DNA of 64,000 nt from Ephydatia muelleri (lineage: Eukaryota > Porifera > Demospongiae > Spongillida > Spongillidae), in contig JABACO010000162.1 in NCBI GenBank assembly GCA_013339895.1, positions 1 through 64,000 on the forward strand. The letters are read 5' to 3'. Under the pieces are notes generated by a model that did no database searches, was not told the origin of the DNA, and saw nothing but the letters and a program-made list of their open reading frames with translations. This document shows, piece after piece, positions 1-12,239 of this stretch (positions are counted from its first letter, which is position 1; each line of letters starts with the position of its first letter). Both the position numbers and the translations under genes were made by a program.

Positions 1-13
1 TCCCTTCCTTCCC

Positions 14-42
14 GCCCCCCCCCCCCCCCCCCCCCCCCCCCC
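14..42. repeat. Poly-C homopolymer next to a 3' splice site
   Basis: A nearly pure C run directly upstream of the first visible CFAP44 exon (acceptor at about 64-67). It is on the coding strand and so acts as an extreme polypyrimidine tract. Confidence 0.9.
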
Positions 43-67
43 GCCTCCCCTCCATCAACCAAACCAG

Positions 68-3000
68 AGGGTACAGAGGAGTCTTACAGTCACATGGACT
101 TCAGCCCGGGGGATGGTTCCCTCCTAGCCTCCGTGGGGGGCAGCCCGGACTTCATGCTCACCGTGTGGGACTGGAAAAGAGAGAAGGTCCTCCTGAGAAG
201 CAAGGCCTTCTCCCAGGACATCTACCGTGTCACCTTCTCCCCCGTCATCCCAGGACAGCTTACCACCTCCGGGACAGGCCACATTCGCTTCTGGAAGATG
301 GCCAATACTTTCACTGGGCTCAAGCTGCAGGGACAGCTGGGCAAGTTTGGTCGAACAGAGCTCTCCGATATTTCAGGTGGGGAAACTATGTGGTGGGTGG
401 GGCTGTAACCCATGCCAGTGGGGGTGGGGCTGTGTGGTGATGGGATATGCTATGATGATGGGGGTCGCTTGAAGGAGATGCTGGCTGGATGTAAACATGT
501 GTGTCTCTATTGTAGCCTATGTTGAGCTGCCAGATGGCAAAGTCCTGTCAGGTACAGAGTGGGAAACTTCCTGCTCTGGGATGGAGGTTTCATTAAGGTG
601 GAGATAAGCAAAAAGGGAAGAAGCTGTGCCACAATGTGAGTGACTTTGGCAAATAATATTTGCGTGGTGTTGATGCCTCTTTCCCCACTCCTCCTTCCCT
701 CCCCACCCCTCCCTGGTGGGCAGGGCACAGTGGAAGCTCTCTACCTCGTTGAAGGGGAGCTGATCTCTGCAGGAGATGGCTTTGTCAGGTAAGGGTCATG
801 GTGGCTTTGTCAGGGTAAGGGTCATGGGTGGCTTTGTCAGGGTAAGGGTCATGGGTGGCTTTGTCAGGGTAAGGGTCATGGGTGGCTTTGTCAGGGTAAA
901 GCTGATTCCAGTGCTAGTAGCTGTTGGATCGATTTCAGCATGCACACACACACACACACACACACCACACACCACACACACACACCACACACACACCATT
1001 TATCCCTTAAGGTGTGGGACTTTGAGACCATTGACAATGCGGACATTACAGAAGCAAGCACTGTATTTGAGATGGACCCTCTTGTCGAAATCAAGGTACT
1101 GAATTAATTTGTCTCTCTGGGTTAATCACGGCAAAAAAAACACACACAAACAACACACACTCACACTCATACACACTATTAGGTTGGCACAGACGTTGCC
1201 CTGAAAGCCTGTCCCAGAGCATAGATCCTGACCTGCCCACAGTGTGGTATGCCCAGGATGCTGGAGGGGCCATCTGGAAAACAGACCTAGTGGTTTCCCA
1301 TACAGTAATCCACCACCCCGTCCCCCTCCCCCCCCTCCTCTGTCCTCCCCTTCTCCTCCCCTTTTCTTCCCCTTCTTCCCTTCCCCTCCCCCTTCCCCTC
1401 CCTCTTCTCCTCCCCTTCTCCCTTCCCTTCTCCCCTTCCCCCTCCCCTCCCTCCCCTCCCCTCCCCTCCCTCCCCTCCCCTTCCCTCCCCTCCCTCCCCT
1501 CCCCTCCCCTCCCCTCCCCCTTCCCTCCCCTCCTCTCCCCCTTCTCCTTCCCCTCACATCCTCATACCTCCCCATCCAGCGCAGGGCTCCAGAGAAGGTG
1601 ATGGGGTACCACAGTGGTCCTATCACGGGTATCAGCTGTTCCCCTACAGGATTCACGGCTGCCTCCATTTCGCTTAACGGTGAGTGTTGGCCTCCTGAGG
1701 AATGGGTGATGTGCTTCCTCCTGCTGATGAGAAATGTGTGTGTGTGTTGTGTGTGTGTGTATGTGTGTGTGTGTGTGTGTGGTGACACATGCACACTGCA
1801 TATGTGTGTGCATGTACATACATATGCACCTTGTGTGCTGAACAATCTTCATTTAATGCGGACTCTCCCCCTTTTCCATCCTCCCTCTCTCCTTCCCTCT
1901 CTCTCCCTCCTCCTCTCCCTCTCTCTCCCTCCTCCCTCCCCCTCCCCCATTGCTCTCCCTTTTCCATCCTCCCTCTCCTCCCTCTCCCCCTCTCCCTCTC
2001 CCTCTCCTCCTTCCCTCTCTCTCCCTCCTCCCCTCCTCCCCCTCTCCTCCTTCCCTCTCTCCCTCCTCCCCCTCTCTCTCCCTCTCTCTCCCTCCTCTCT
2101 CTCCCTCCTCTCTCTCCCCCTCCTCCTCCCTCCTCTCTCCCTCCTCTCTCCTCCCTCCCCCCCTTGCAGGATCAGTTCGGGTCTACAACCTTCATTCAAG
2201 GGAGCTTCTCTGTCACACCAAGTACCCCTCAGGAGGGTGCAGCTTGTTGTGGGTGCCTCTGACCATGGACCAGCAAGGGACCACCATACTTTCTGGGCAC
2301 GAAGATGGAATCTTGAGGTAGCTAGGGAGCATGTGGCCCAGTGAAGGGGAGGGAGGGGGAGGAGCATATGGGGAAGTGGGGGGGGGTGGAAGCGTTTTGG
2401 TGCATGTGTAAAATTTCCACTGTATTATCTTAGAAGCTCAGACAGGTATACATTTATGTCACGAAAGAAGAATGTTGAAACTGAATGGAGATAAATGGGT
2501 TTTGAAATGGGAAAACAAAACTGGCAGTTGGGAATCGAGCATCATAATCATTGCCACCATATCACCAAACTTGCACACACCACATGTTCATGCACACTTT
2601 CAATATGCATGCACAAAGGATAATGAAGTTAGAAGAAACACCACAGCACCTTCAACGTCAGAAGGACAAGCAGACACATCAGCTGACCCTCACGCATGCC
2701 TGCAAGCCTCACAACAAGGGCATCACTGCCATTGCTGTGCACCCTGAGGGCAAGGTGCTGGCCACAGGGGTAAGGACACTTCCTTTTCCCCCCTCTCTTC
2801 TCTCCTTCTCTCCCTCTTTCCCTCTCCCTCCCTCGCTCCCCTCTCATCCTGCCCTTCCATCCATCCCTCCCTCTTTCCCTCTCTCTCCTTTTCTCCCTCT
2901 GTCTCCCCTCCTCCCTCCTTCCCTCCCTCCCCCTCCCTCCCTCCTCCTTCCCTCCTCCTCCTCCCTCACTCCTCCTCCTCCCTCCCTCCTCCCTCCCACC

Positions 3001-5935
3001 ATTCCTCCCTTCCTCCTGACACTTTCCCCACCAATACAGAGTAAGGACTGCACTGTCTTCTTCCTGGGGACCGGGCAAGGCTACCCTCCCATAGGCTTCA
3101 TCAAGACACCAGCACCAGTCACCATTCTAAGATGGAGAAAGGTGTGTCCTCTGATGTATCAGCAACCACACATACACATGCACACATGTATACACACATA
3201 CATGTATGCACACACACACATACATACACACACGAACACATACATGCACACACACATACATACATACACACATGTACACACATGCGCACACACATGCACA
3301 CATATATGCACACATATACACATGCATACATGCACACACGCACACATACACACACTTACACACATGCATGCACACATACATGCACACATAGTTTATCCAA
3401 CCTGTCATATTGTCCACCGTTCTCAATCCAATCTAACATGTACTTCTCTGAAAAACCAGACCAGTTTACTGATTTGCTGTGAAGATGGCTCCATGTTGGA
3501 AAGCCAAATGCCTATAGCCCAGCACGACGATGCAGCTAAGTCATTCCTGTTGGACCAACTGCCCATCACCATCAGACAGCTCACCTCCATCAAAGACAAG
3601 CTGAGAGTAAGCCGATTCAATAGAGGGTGCATGGTCAGTCCATTGAAGGGTGTGGTCAACCCATGTGAGGGTGTGTGGCCAGCCTGTTGGAGGGTGTGGT
3701 CAGCCAAATTGGAAGGGGTTGTGGTCAGTCTATCGGAAGGGTGTGGTGTAACTGCAGCTGTGCCACCACTAGACAGCAGAGGAGGAGGCAAGAAAGGCAG
3801 CCGTGAGAGGAGAAGAGGAGGAAGGAGAGGGAGGCTGCCAAGAAGCTAAAGAAGGAACAGATGGGGGAGAACTATGTCTCGGAAAGATGAGGAAGAAGAA
3901 GAGGAGGAAGAGGGGGAGGGGGGAGAGTAAGGGTAGAGTCAAATGTGGGCAAAGAGAAGATAGCCGAAGAGAGCAGCAAAGGGGGAGGTGTCTGGTCTGA
4001 GTTCCATTCTTGCAGTCATTCCAGAACAGAACAGTGACCGCTTCTGGGTATCCATGGTCAGTAGCCACCAGCATGCCATCAAAGGAGTTTGTATTCGAGT
4101 TTGATGCACCCCTCACTCGTAGGGAGGCAATGATGCTGGATACATGTACCAGTGCACGATGAAGGGGGCGTCGTCCAGCTCCGAAAAATACGAACCACCT
4201 TTTGCAATAGCCATTCCTAACTTTGCCGGAAGGGACCTGCCACTCCACTCAATGACCTTCAGGTATTTAAAGATGGAACCAAGAACCTGATGAACTGTCA
4301 TGGTATTAAGTATGTATATCCATTTCCATTCAGCTCTTCAGGGGAGTATCTCCTTACTGGTGCTTCAAATGGCTATGTTCGGATCCATCCTCTGAGCAAG
4401 GCATTTGCCGTCGCAAGCTTGGAGTCGTATTGGGCTCTCAGCGTCCATGACAACACGTACGGGGCTGTGACACAGCTGGCTGTAACCTATGATGACCAAT
4501 TTGTGGTGACCGGAGGAGCTGATGGGAACATTTTTGTGTTCAAGGCAACCTGCTGACCGCGTTACAGCAGCAACTGAAACAACCAGAGCCACCTATTGTA
4601 GCAACCAAGCCAAAGGTACTGTGTACGCGTCAGCATTTTTAACTTGTGGGAGTGGAGTGCTCTAGATAGCTGGTTGACCTCCCTCTGCAGGCTGCTGTGG
4701 TGCCAGCAACAGACATAGAGGATGCTACCAGCTACAGGTGAGAGGCTCTGCATTACCAGTTTTGGGCATGGTTGGAGGTGGAGGAGTAGAGGTGTTCTAA
4801 CCAGTTTTTGAATGACAGGGTTCTAACCAGTTTTTGAATGACAGGTGTTCTAACCAGTTTTGAATGACAAACCAGTTTTGAATGACAGGTGTTCTAATCA
4901 GTTTTGAATGACAGGTGTTCTAATCAGTTTTGAATGACAGGTCTTCTAACCAGTTTTGAATGACAAACCAGTTTTGAATGACAGGTGTTCTAATCAGTTT
5001 TTTGAATGGCAGGTGTTTCTACCAGTTTTGAATGGACAGGTGTTCTAACCAATTTTGTGAATCTCAGGTGTTCTAACCAGTTTTGAATGCAGGTGTTCTA
5101 ATCAGTTTTTGAATGGCAGGTGTTCTAACCAGTTTTGAATGACAGGTGTTCTAACCAGTTTTTGTGTTTCTAACGGTTTTTGAATGACAGGTGCTCTAAT
5201 CAGTTTTGAATGACATGTGTTCTAATCAGTTTTTTTGAATGACAGGTGTCTAACCAGTTTTGAGTGACAGGTGTTTCTAATCAGTTTTGAATGACAGGTG
5301 TTCTAACAGTTTTTGAGTGACAGGTGTTCTAATCAGTTTTTGAATGACAGGTGTTCTAACAGTTTTTGAATGACAGGTGTTCTAACCAGTTTTGAATGAC
5401 AGGTGTTTCTAACCAGTTTGAGTGACAGGTGTTCTAATCAGTTTTTGAATGACAGGTGTTTCTAACAGTTTTGAATGACAGGTGTTCTAACCAGTTTTGA
5501 GTGACAGGTGTTCTAACCAGTTTTTGAATGACAGGGTGTTCTAACCAGTTTTGAGTGACAGGTGTTTCTAATCAGTTTTTGAATGACAGGTGTTCTAACC
5601 AGTTTTTGAATGACAGGTGTTCTGTATGGTTAACCCTTTTTGTCACAGTATTGAGGATGCCAAGCAGAAAACGGAACACGACCAGATTGATGAAGAGAGC
5701 TGAGGAGAAGAAGCAACACGTCAGACGCATGGTTTGCATTCTCTGAGGAACATATTCCAGAGCCTTCTGCAGGAGAGTGCCAACTCCCAAGCCACTGCAA
5801 GCTGGACAGGAAGGAGTTTGTGATGGACCCAGACATGGAGGAAGCAGCTGCTGCAGCAAAGGGATCAAAGGGTGGGTGTGAGGTGACCAAACAATGGGGT
5901 ATTGGGTGGGGAGGGGGGGTGCCAATAGGTGGGGG

Positions 5936-5978
<43 letters not shown>

Positions 5979-6179
5979 AAAGCTTGGGCATGGGGTAACC
6001 CTTTTTCTTTTTTCTTCTGCTATTCCTCTCTCCTCTCTCTCCTCTCTCTCTCCCTCCTCTCCTCTCTCTCTCCTCTCTCTCTTTCTCTCTCCCTCCCTCC
6101 CTCTCTCTCCCCCTCTCTCCTCTCCTCTCCTCCTCTCCCTTCCCCCCTCTCCTCCCTCTCTCTCCTCTCTCTCTCCCTT

Positions 6180-6222
<43 letters not shown>

Positions 6223-9200
6223 CCCTACCTCCACCATCCATCCTCCTCTGCAGGTGAAATTTAGTTCACAGTGACATGGCTTGGGAGTCTGAAAGCACAC
6301 TATCGGTTATGAGAAGCTACAGAAATGGTGGGTACTGCATGAATATAGCACTGCTCCTCTTTCTGGTCCTTCATGCATACTCATGCATGGGTTTACTTGC
6401 ACACAGTTTGGTCACATTTCTAGCCAGTGTAGGCAGGAAGGCCACTCCCACCCCCTTACCACCCATGGTCACTAGTATCTCCTTCCATGTAGACAACCTA
6501 GAGCTGTCAACCAATCAAACAATGCAGATGTGTGCACTTTTAGCTAATTAATTGGCAACCAGTTCCTGTGTAGTGTGTTTCTAGTCCCATTCCATTTGAT
6601 CCCTCCCTTCCCCCCCCCCCCCCCCCTCCCCCCAGGTTCAAAGATGTGGTGCAGTGTGAGAGGATCATCGTGTGGGCCATACAATCCAACCACTTTGTAG
6701 AGTCCTTCAGAGCCCCAACCCCTCCCAGGATATACCTAGAGCTGGTAGATAAGGTCAGTGAGGAAGTGACTTATAGTCTAATCTGTGTGTGTGTGGTGTG
6801 TAGGCGTGTTGTGTGTGTGTAGGCGTGTGTGTGTATGTGTGTGTGTGTATATGTATGTCTGTGTGTGCATGTGTGTATGTATGTATGTGTGCATATGTTT
6901 ACTATGTGTCATGTGTGCATGTGTGGTGTACTATGTGTCATGTGTGCATATGTGTGTAGTATGTGTCTGTGTGCATATGTGTGTACTATGTGTCATGTGT
7001 GCATGTGTGTGTACTATGTGTCATGTGTGCATATGTGTGTCATGTGTGCATGTGTGGGTACTAGGTGTCATGTGGTGCACATGTGGTGCTGTGGTTGTCA
7101 GTTGTGCCTGTGTGTGTACTATGTGTCAGGTGGGGCATGTGTGTGTACTATGTGTCGTGTGTGTACTATTTGTCATGTGGGCATGGTGTGGTGTACTATG
7201 TGTCATGGTGCATGTGTGTGTACTCTGTGTCATGTGTTGCATATGTGTGTAACTCAGTGTCATGTGTGGCATGTGTGTGTACTATGTGTCCTGTTGTGCA
7301 TATGTGTTGTACTATGTGTCAGGTGTGCATGTGTGTGTACTATGTGTCATGTGTTGCATGTGTGTGTACTATGTGTCATGTGTGCCTATGTGTGTGTACT
7401 ATGTTGTCATGTGTGTGTACTATGTGTTCCATGTGTGCATATGTGTGTACTATGTGTCATGTGTGTTTGTGGACATTTCATTAGGTGCTGTCCAATGAGA
7501 AGTGGATACTCCTTGGACTGTTGGGGGGAGGCGGCCAGGAAGGGATCCCTCGTATCATGGGGTCGAGGCAAGGCAGAGGGGGGTGTGGGCGGTGGCCAGG
7601 AGGTGGTCCCCATGGCCTGAGCAAGAAGGAGGCAAGAAGGCTCAGGAGGGAGCAGCGAAAGAAGGAGGTGTGTCACGTGTGTGGTGTGCATGGTGGTGGG
7701 AGTGGCTTATGTGTATAGGGGTGGAGCTTAGGGAGGGCATAGTTGTGACTAAGATTGTAACATGGAAGTCAGAATCACAAATGGTGCATTGAATGGTTAA
7801 GAAATTGAAAGTAAAAGGAAAAGGTAGAAGTGCCTTGTTGTGGGATGGTAGGTCCAAGTGAGGGTTTTTTCCCCTCAACTTACACCCAAAGTGGGAGGAG
7901 CTGTTCCGCAGCAAGCCAGACGAGAAAACTAGAGGATCCTGGGGACTTGGCTGCCCTGCAGAGTGCGAGACAGGAGATAGGAGACTACAAGCTGAAGAGC
8001 TCCAATGACTATGTGGTACCAGAGCACCAGCGAGTGAGCACTGATAGGAAGAGAATACAGCTGGTCATGCTAAGGAAGAAGGTAGGAGTACCACTTGTGT
8101 TCTGAGCGCTTTCACAAAATTGGTAAAAGCATTTAACATTACTGGTTTCAACCAGTTGAAATTGTCTGCATGTTTCACAAACTACATCTACGTGTGAAGA
8201 CTGAATATATGCAGCTATGACTATACATCTGGAAGCGCATAATGAAACACCCTCCACGTAAACATGCAATTTTCTGTAGTGGAGCCTTTAACCAGTTCAC
8301 AGAACATCTTGCAGGTCATTATTATGTATCATTACTTGTATCACAGATCAACACTTTTGATATTAATGAATAGTTAGCAAGCTGGTTTATTTTCATAAAC
8401 TGTACTGACTAGTTTAGTAGTAGTGATGCTAACAAATTTAGATTATGACAAGACCCTCCTGAAATTAAATTGAAATTATGACCAATTATTCAAGATGAAC
8501 AAACGGTTAATCAGTTAAGCACAAATTGGTTTTCAACGACGAGTTATTGCAGCTCATGGTTTTGAGTTTGAAGTTCGATTAGATGTTTGAATTTCATTAC
8601 AGTATAATCTGGTTAGCAAGCCAAATTATTCAACCATGCCATTAATCTGCAATGATTTTAATTGCTTCAGTTTTCGTCACTATTGTTTGAATAACGAGTA
8701 CAATTAATAGACTGAAATCATTTCAACCATTCAAACACGTTACGCTCATTCAGTATAGACGTATGTATGTGGTTATGGTACATGTAATGTACTTGATCAA
8801 ACGTGAGGTGTTTTATACAAATGCTTCTGTTTCCATATGTGTATTTATGTGCATGTATGTTCATACACAACGCAGGTACTGTGCATGTGTTTTGATATGC
8901 ATATATATGCATGTGTGTTCACATCCATGTAGATCTTTGAGGGAAGATTGAGTTACAACACGAAGCTAGTGGCGTTGAGAGATCAGAAGCTGGACATTGT
9001 TAATAAGGTGTGTCCCTCGATATACCCAGGCCATCCACTGACCACTCCCACACAAACCAGCTCTCAGCACTTGTGCACGAGATTGCAGGAGTGCAAGCAC
9101 AGCTACCACCTGAGATGCACAAACCACTACCCACAATACCTGTCATCAAGCCAGAGGAGGTCCCTGAAAGGTGGAAAAATAGATGGTTTTTGTTCTTGTG

Positions 9201-9259
9201 TGTGTGTGTGTTTATCTGTGTATTGGGTGGGTATGTGGATTAACTGTGTGTGTGTGTGT

Positions 9260-9339
<80 letters not shown>

Positions 9340-12009
9340 TTGCATACGTGCTGTCACTTGTAATTAGAACATATCTCAGCACTGCATATATGTGTGACTG
9401 CCCTGTGCTCACCCAGGGAGCTCCAGCCAAGCAAAGAGACACTGCACAAGTTCAAAGAGGAAATGTTGAGCAGAGAGGCAGCTGACAAACAGAAGGCTGC
9501 TGGTGTTGGAGATGGCTTGGTGGATTTGGTGGTTTTGGCGATGGTGGAGGAGGAGGGCAGCAGTCAGAAGCGAGTACTGATGGTAGGACCACAGACAAAC
9601 AAGTAGTAAGCCACACCCTCAGTCCCTAGAGGATAACCTCCTCCTTCCCCCAGAAGTCTCATATGAAATTGTTCTATTAATCCATCCAATAGCCTGCAGC
9701 AAAGGAGACAGGTGTCTCGCATAGTGTGGGAGGAGAGAGTGAGGATCACATGACTACACCGATGCATCACATGACCTCCCTGGAGCTGCAGAGGGCAGAG
9801 GAGCAGCGCATCAGGCTCCAGTACAGGAGGGACTGTCTGCTCAAGGAGGCGGAAGAGATGGTGAGCAGGTTTGACGAGGCTGTGATGAGACTGAGGCATG
9901 AGCGGGCCCTTCTGGCCACCTCCATCGTGTCTGCTGACCTCAGGTGAGCTGCCCTATCGATCATTCATGCCCATTTTTTTAAATTTCATACTCTTCTCTC
10001 CATCACTTGTTCACTGTACTCATTCAATCATCCCACCACCCCGCCATCCGGCATCCATTAACAACCTTCATCCTATCCCTCACCGTCACCTTCACACCCA
10101 CCCCCATCCCCATGCTGCTACTTCATCCTCCCGTAGACATATCACACAGTTTGAGGAACTGCAGCTGTTGAAGGAGTTTGAGAAGCGGGAGATGGGCTTG
10201 ACGTCACGCTACAGCAGCAAGAAGAAAGAGAAGCAGGAGATGGAGGAGAAGATAGACGAGGCAGAGCACACGCTGGAGGAAAAAGACGCACAGTTGGCAA
10301 CGCTCCAAGAGCAGGAGAAGGCACTAGAGGCATCCTTTGTTGAGCTGTGGGTGAGAATAAGTTCAAAGACTTCCTCCTCAAGGTCAGTGCTGATGGGAAT
10401 GGTGAGGGTAATTCATCATGTGTGTGTGTGTATGCAGGTGTACAGGAAGAAGATAAGCGTTCAAAGAAGAAGGTTGAGGAAAGTGTGCAGCATGAGGAAA
10501 ACGAGGAAGGAGAGGAGTGATGACTCCGACAGTGACTCACTCAGGTAGGTGGAAGGTGGCATGTTATCTCATTCATGCAAACTCATCTTACCAACATACC
10601 ACCTTCTCCCTCCTCTCCTCCATCTTTCATACGTCCTTCCCTCTCCCCTCCTACCCTCAGCTCCTCAGAGGAAGGCAGTGAGGAGGAGGAGGTACTGGAC
10701 GACTCGACCTGTCCCATCGGTGTGACCCCTCCTCTTCAAACCGGGCGTGTGAGCTGCGCGAGAAGCGTCTGGACCTGGAGGATGCCATCACAGAGGAGAA
10801 GAAGACAGTGGAGAACATGAGGAAGGAGCTGGACGCCGTGAGGAAGAAGGTGAAGACGATGGAGAGCCACGTAAAGACGGCCCTGGGTGAGCTGCAGGCC
10901 TTCCAGCTGATGAAGCAGCAGCGGCTGAACGAGCTGGACCAGGTGGCCATACTGAGGCTCCACCAGGTGCTGTACTTTGCCTCCATAGGGGAGCCGCATA
11001 AGAGCATAGCCCCATGCCTTGTGTTCCCGGCATCAGTGAGGCAGAGGCTGATGCAGAGGATCAAGGAACTGGAGGTCGAGAGGCAGCAAGAGAAGACAAA
11101 ACTCGAGTGAGGAGTTTTGTGTCCCATGTGACTTGCTGCTAACCCTGTCTCTCACCCTCTCTCCATCAAATGCATACCGGGTGTCTTGCTCCCTCTTCTA
11201 TTTGTTTCAGGGAGCTTCATCTGAAGCATGTAAGCTTGACAAGAAAGAAAAAGAAGAAAGACCAGGCGGTTAGTCAACTGCACAAGTACATGTATCCAGT
11301 ATGTCACATCTCCATATTATTTTACCAGGTGACAGACTACACAGCCAAAGTGAATGAAATGACGGTACTTAAGTTTGGAAGACTAGTAGATCTGGAGCAG
11401 TTAGAGGGACTGACTGCCAACCACATTGCAGAAGAGTTAAGAACCAAGCTCAGAGCCCTTGAACAAAAAGCTGCAGCAGAGCTTGCCAGCAAGGAGGTAC
11501 CTCAACATGCCCTATCCTAGCAATCCCTCTGTCCCACACTATAGATATGCCCATTGTTCCCCTAAAGGACATCCCCCCCTCCCATAACATCCCTCCAATC
11601 AAGGCCCAGATACAGAAGGAAAGAATCAAGCTGGCCAATCTTACCAGAGAAACACACCCAGAAGCTGAACAGCATGGCAGAAACTGTTGGAAGCCCAGAG
11701 ATCACTAGAAGACACACTGAACCATCGCCAGAAGACCATGGTATACATAAAGGCCACCCCCACCACAGAGGCTCCACCTTTCACATCCCTGCACAACACT
11801 TTTTTCCCCCCTCACAGGCATCAGAGGCCATTGGGAGTAATGGAGGACAGCACATGGACCCAGACGAGAGGAGTAGGCTTCAACAGTTGATTGAGCTACA
11901 AGCCAGCGAGCTGGCTGCACTGAAGGAAGAGATCAAGTCCCTTTCTGTGAAGGGAGGGTTCCTGCTACCTCCCATGCAGCCCCCAGGACCAGACACACCA
12001 GTGGCATGA
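68..12009 (+). CDS. CFAP44: CFAP44 (WDR52), cilia- and flagella-associated WD-repeat/coiled-coil protein, 5' partial
   Basis: An axonemal protein that, with CFAP43, belongs to the tether/tetherhead complex linking inner dynein arm f to the doublet microtubule. The span is split into about 30 exons. WD-repeat exons include 68-376, 515-637, 724-788, 1012-1095, 1580-1680, 2168-2320, 3041-3141 and 4263-4550 (motifs such as [27 protein letters not shown] and [16 protein letters not shown]). From about 5646 the exons are charged and helical ([31 protein letters not shown]), and long coiled coil follows at 9690-12007, with an acidic [14 protein letters not shown] segment at 10661-10730 as in the family. 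The stop is at 12007-12009 after PVA. The 5' exons lie before the window. Frame breaks of one base at about 562, 1205 and 4547 sit in or near short runs and look like sequence errors, because homology resumes in the next frame. The identification is by recall of the family sequence. Confidence 0.93.
778..899 (+). repeat. Minisatellite of about 27 bases that repeats an exon/intron boundary
   Basis: Roughly four to five tandem units of the form ggctttgtcagggtaaggg begin at the end of a CFAP44 exon (GGCTTTGTCAG then gtaagg at 789). Every unit therefore carries a copy of the exon end and of a donor-like gtaagg. Confidence 0.85.
1317..1559 (+). repeat. Polypyrimidine (CT-rich) tract in a CFAP44 intron
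   Basis: About 240 bases of almost pure C/T lie on the coding strand and run up to the acceptor near 1579. Open frames here (proline/serine/leucine on one strand, arginine/glutamate/glycine on the other) are composition artefacts. Confidence 0.9.
1868..2165 (+). repeat. Polypyrimidine (CT-rich) tract in a CFAP44 intron
   Basis: About 300 bases of C/T, mostly ctccctc and tctctc units, end at the acceptor ttgcag at about 2167, directly before the exon that reads [13 protein letters not shown]. Confidence 0.9.
2783..3020 (+). repeat. Polypyrimidine (CT-rich) tract in a CFAP44 intron
   Basis: About 240 bases of C/T lie on the coding strand, shortly before the acceptor at about 3040 and the exon reading [17 protein letters not shown]. 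Confidence 0.9.
3168..3388. repeat. AC-rich interrupted microsatellite
   Basis: Interrupted (CA)n with catgcaca and catacata units, in a CFAP44 intron between exons ending at 3141 and starting at about 3460. Histidine/threonine or cysteine/valine frames across it are not genes. Confidence 0.9.
4793..5632 (+). repeat. Large minisatellite, unit about 26-28 bases, in a CFAP44 intron
   Basis: About 30 imperfect tandem copies of a unit like gacaggtgttctaaccagtt (plus ttgaat) fill the intron between the exon ending at about 4737 and the one starting at about 5646. Units vary mainly in T-run length and in aacc/aatc. Each copy contains cag followed by gtgttc, so it looks weakly like both an acceptor and a donor. 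Confidence 0.92.
5939..5976. repeat. Poly-G homopolymer
   Basis: About 36-38 G in a row in a CFAP44 intron, shortly after a gtgggt donor. It is the G-rich exception among the mostly C-rich homopolymers of + strand introns and can form G-quadruplexes. Confidence 0.9.
6007..6240 (+). repeat. Polypyrimidine (CT-rich) tract with (CT)n core
   Basis: C/T-only stretch with a pure (ct)n core near 6190-6218. It runs to the acceptor ctctgcag at about 6254 of the next CFAP44 exon. Confidence 0.9.
6785..7480. repeat. GT-rich degenerate repeat, unit about 24 bases
   Basis: GT-rich DNA whose later part repeats gtgtactatgtgtcatgtgt plus gcat many times. It lies in a CFAP44 intron between the exons at 6636-6754 and from about 7485. 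The valine/cysteine open frames it yields are artefacts. Confidence 0.88.
8082..8931. other. Long AT-rich CFAP44 intron
   Basis: The largest CFAP44 intron without repeats, between the exon ending [11 protein letters not shown] and the one starting [12 protein letters not shown] see no coding or RNA feature in it. Confidence 0.7.
9246..9337. repeat. (GT)n microsatellite
   Basis: About 45 GT units, nearly pure, in the CFAP44 intron between exons at about 9060-9170 and from 9418. Confidence 0.95.
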
Positions 12010-12239
12010 GCACAGAACCTTTGTCACAACAACGTGCATATGTAGTGAAGCAGCACACTCCAATATGACAGCATTTACTTTATACACGAGCCACATCAAT
12101 ATGCACACTGCCATTGCATGCTAAATTTAGCTTTAGCACCTGGTAATGACATCACGGCACATTAGGTCATATGCAACAAGCATCAACTCTTCCCCTGTCT
12201 TCTGAGGAAAACCACAAAGCATGATGTCACGCATGGCTG

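Noticed and set aside
1126-2367. Open frames of 150-370 residues rich in proline/serine/leucine or arginine/glutamate/glycine
   Set aside because: They run through pure polypyrimidine intron tracts between well-defined CFAP44 exons. Composition alone keeps them open.
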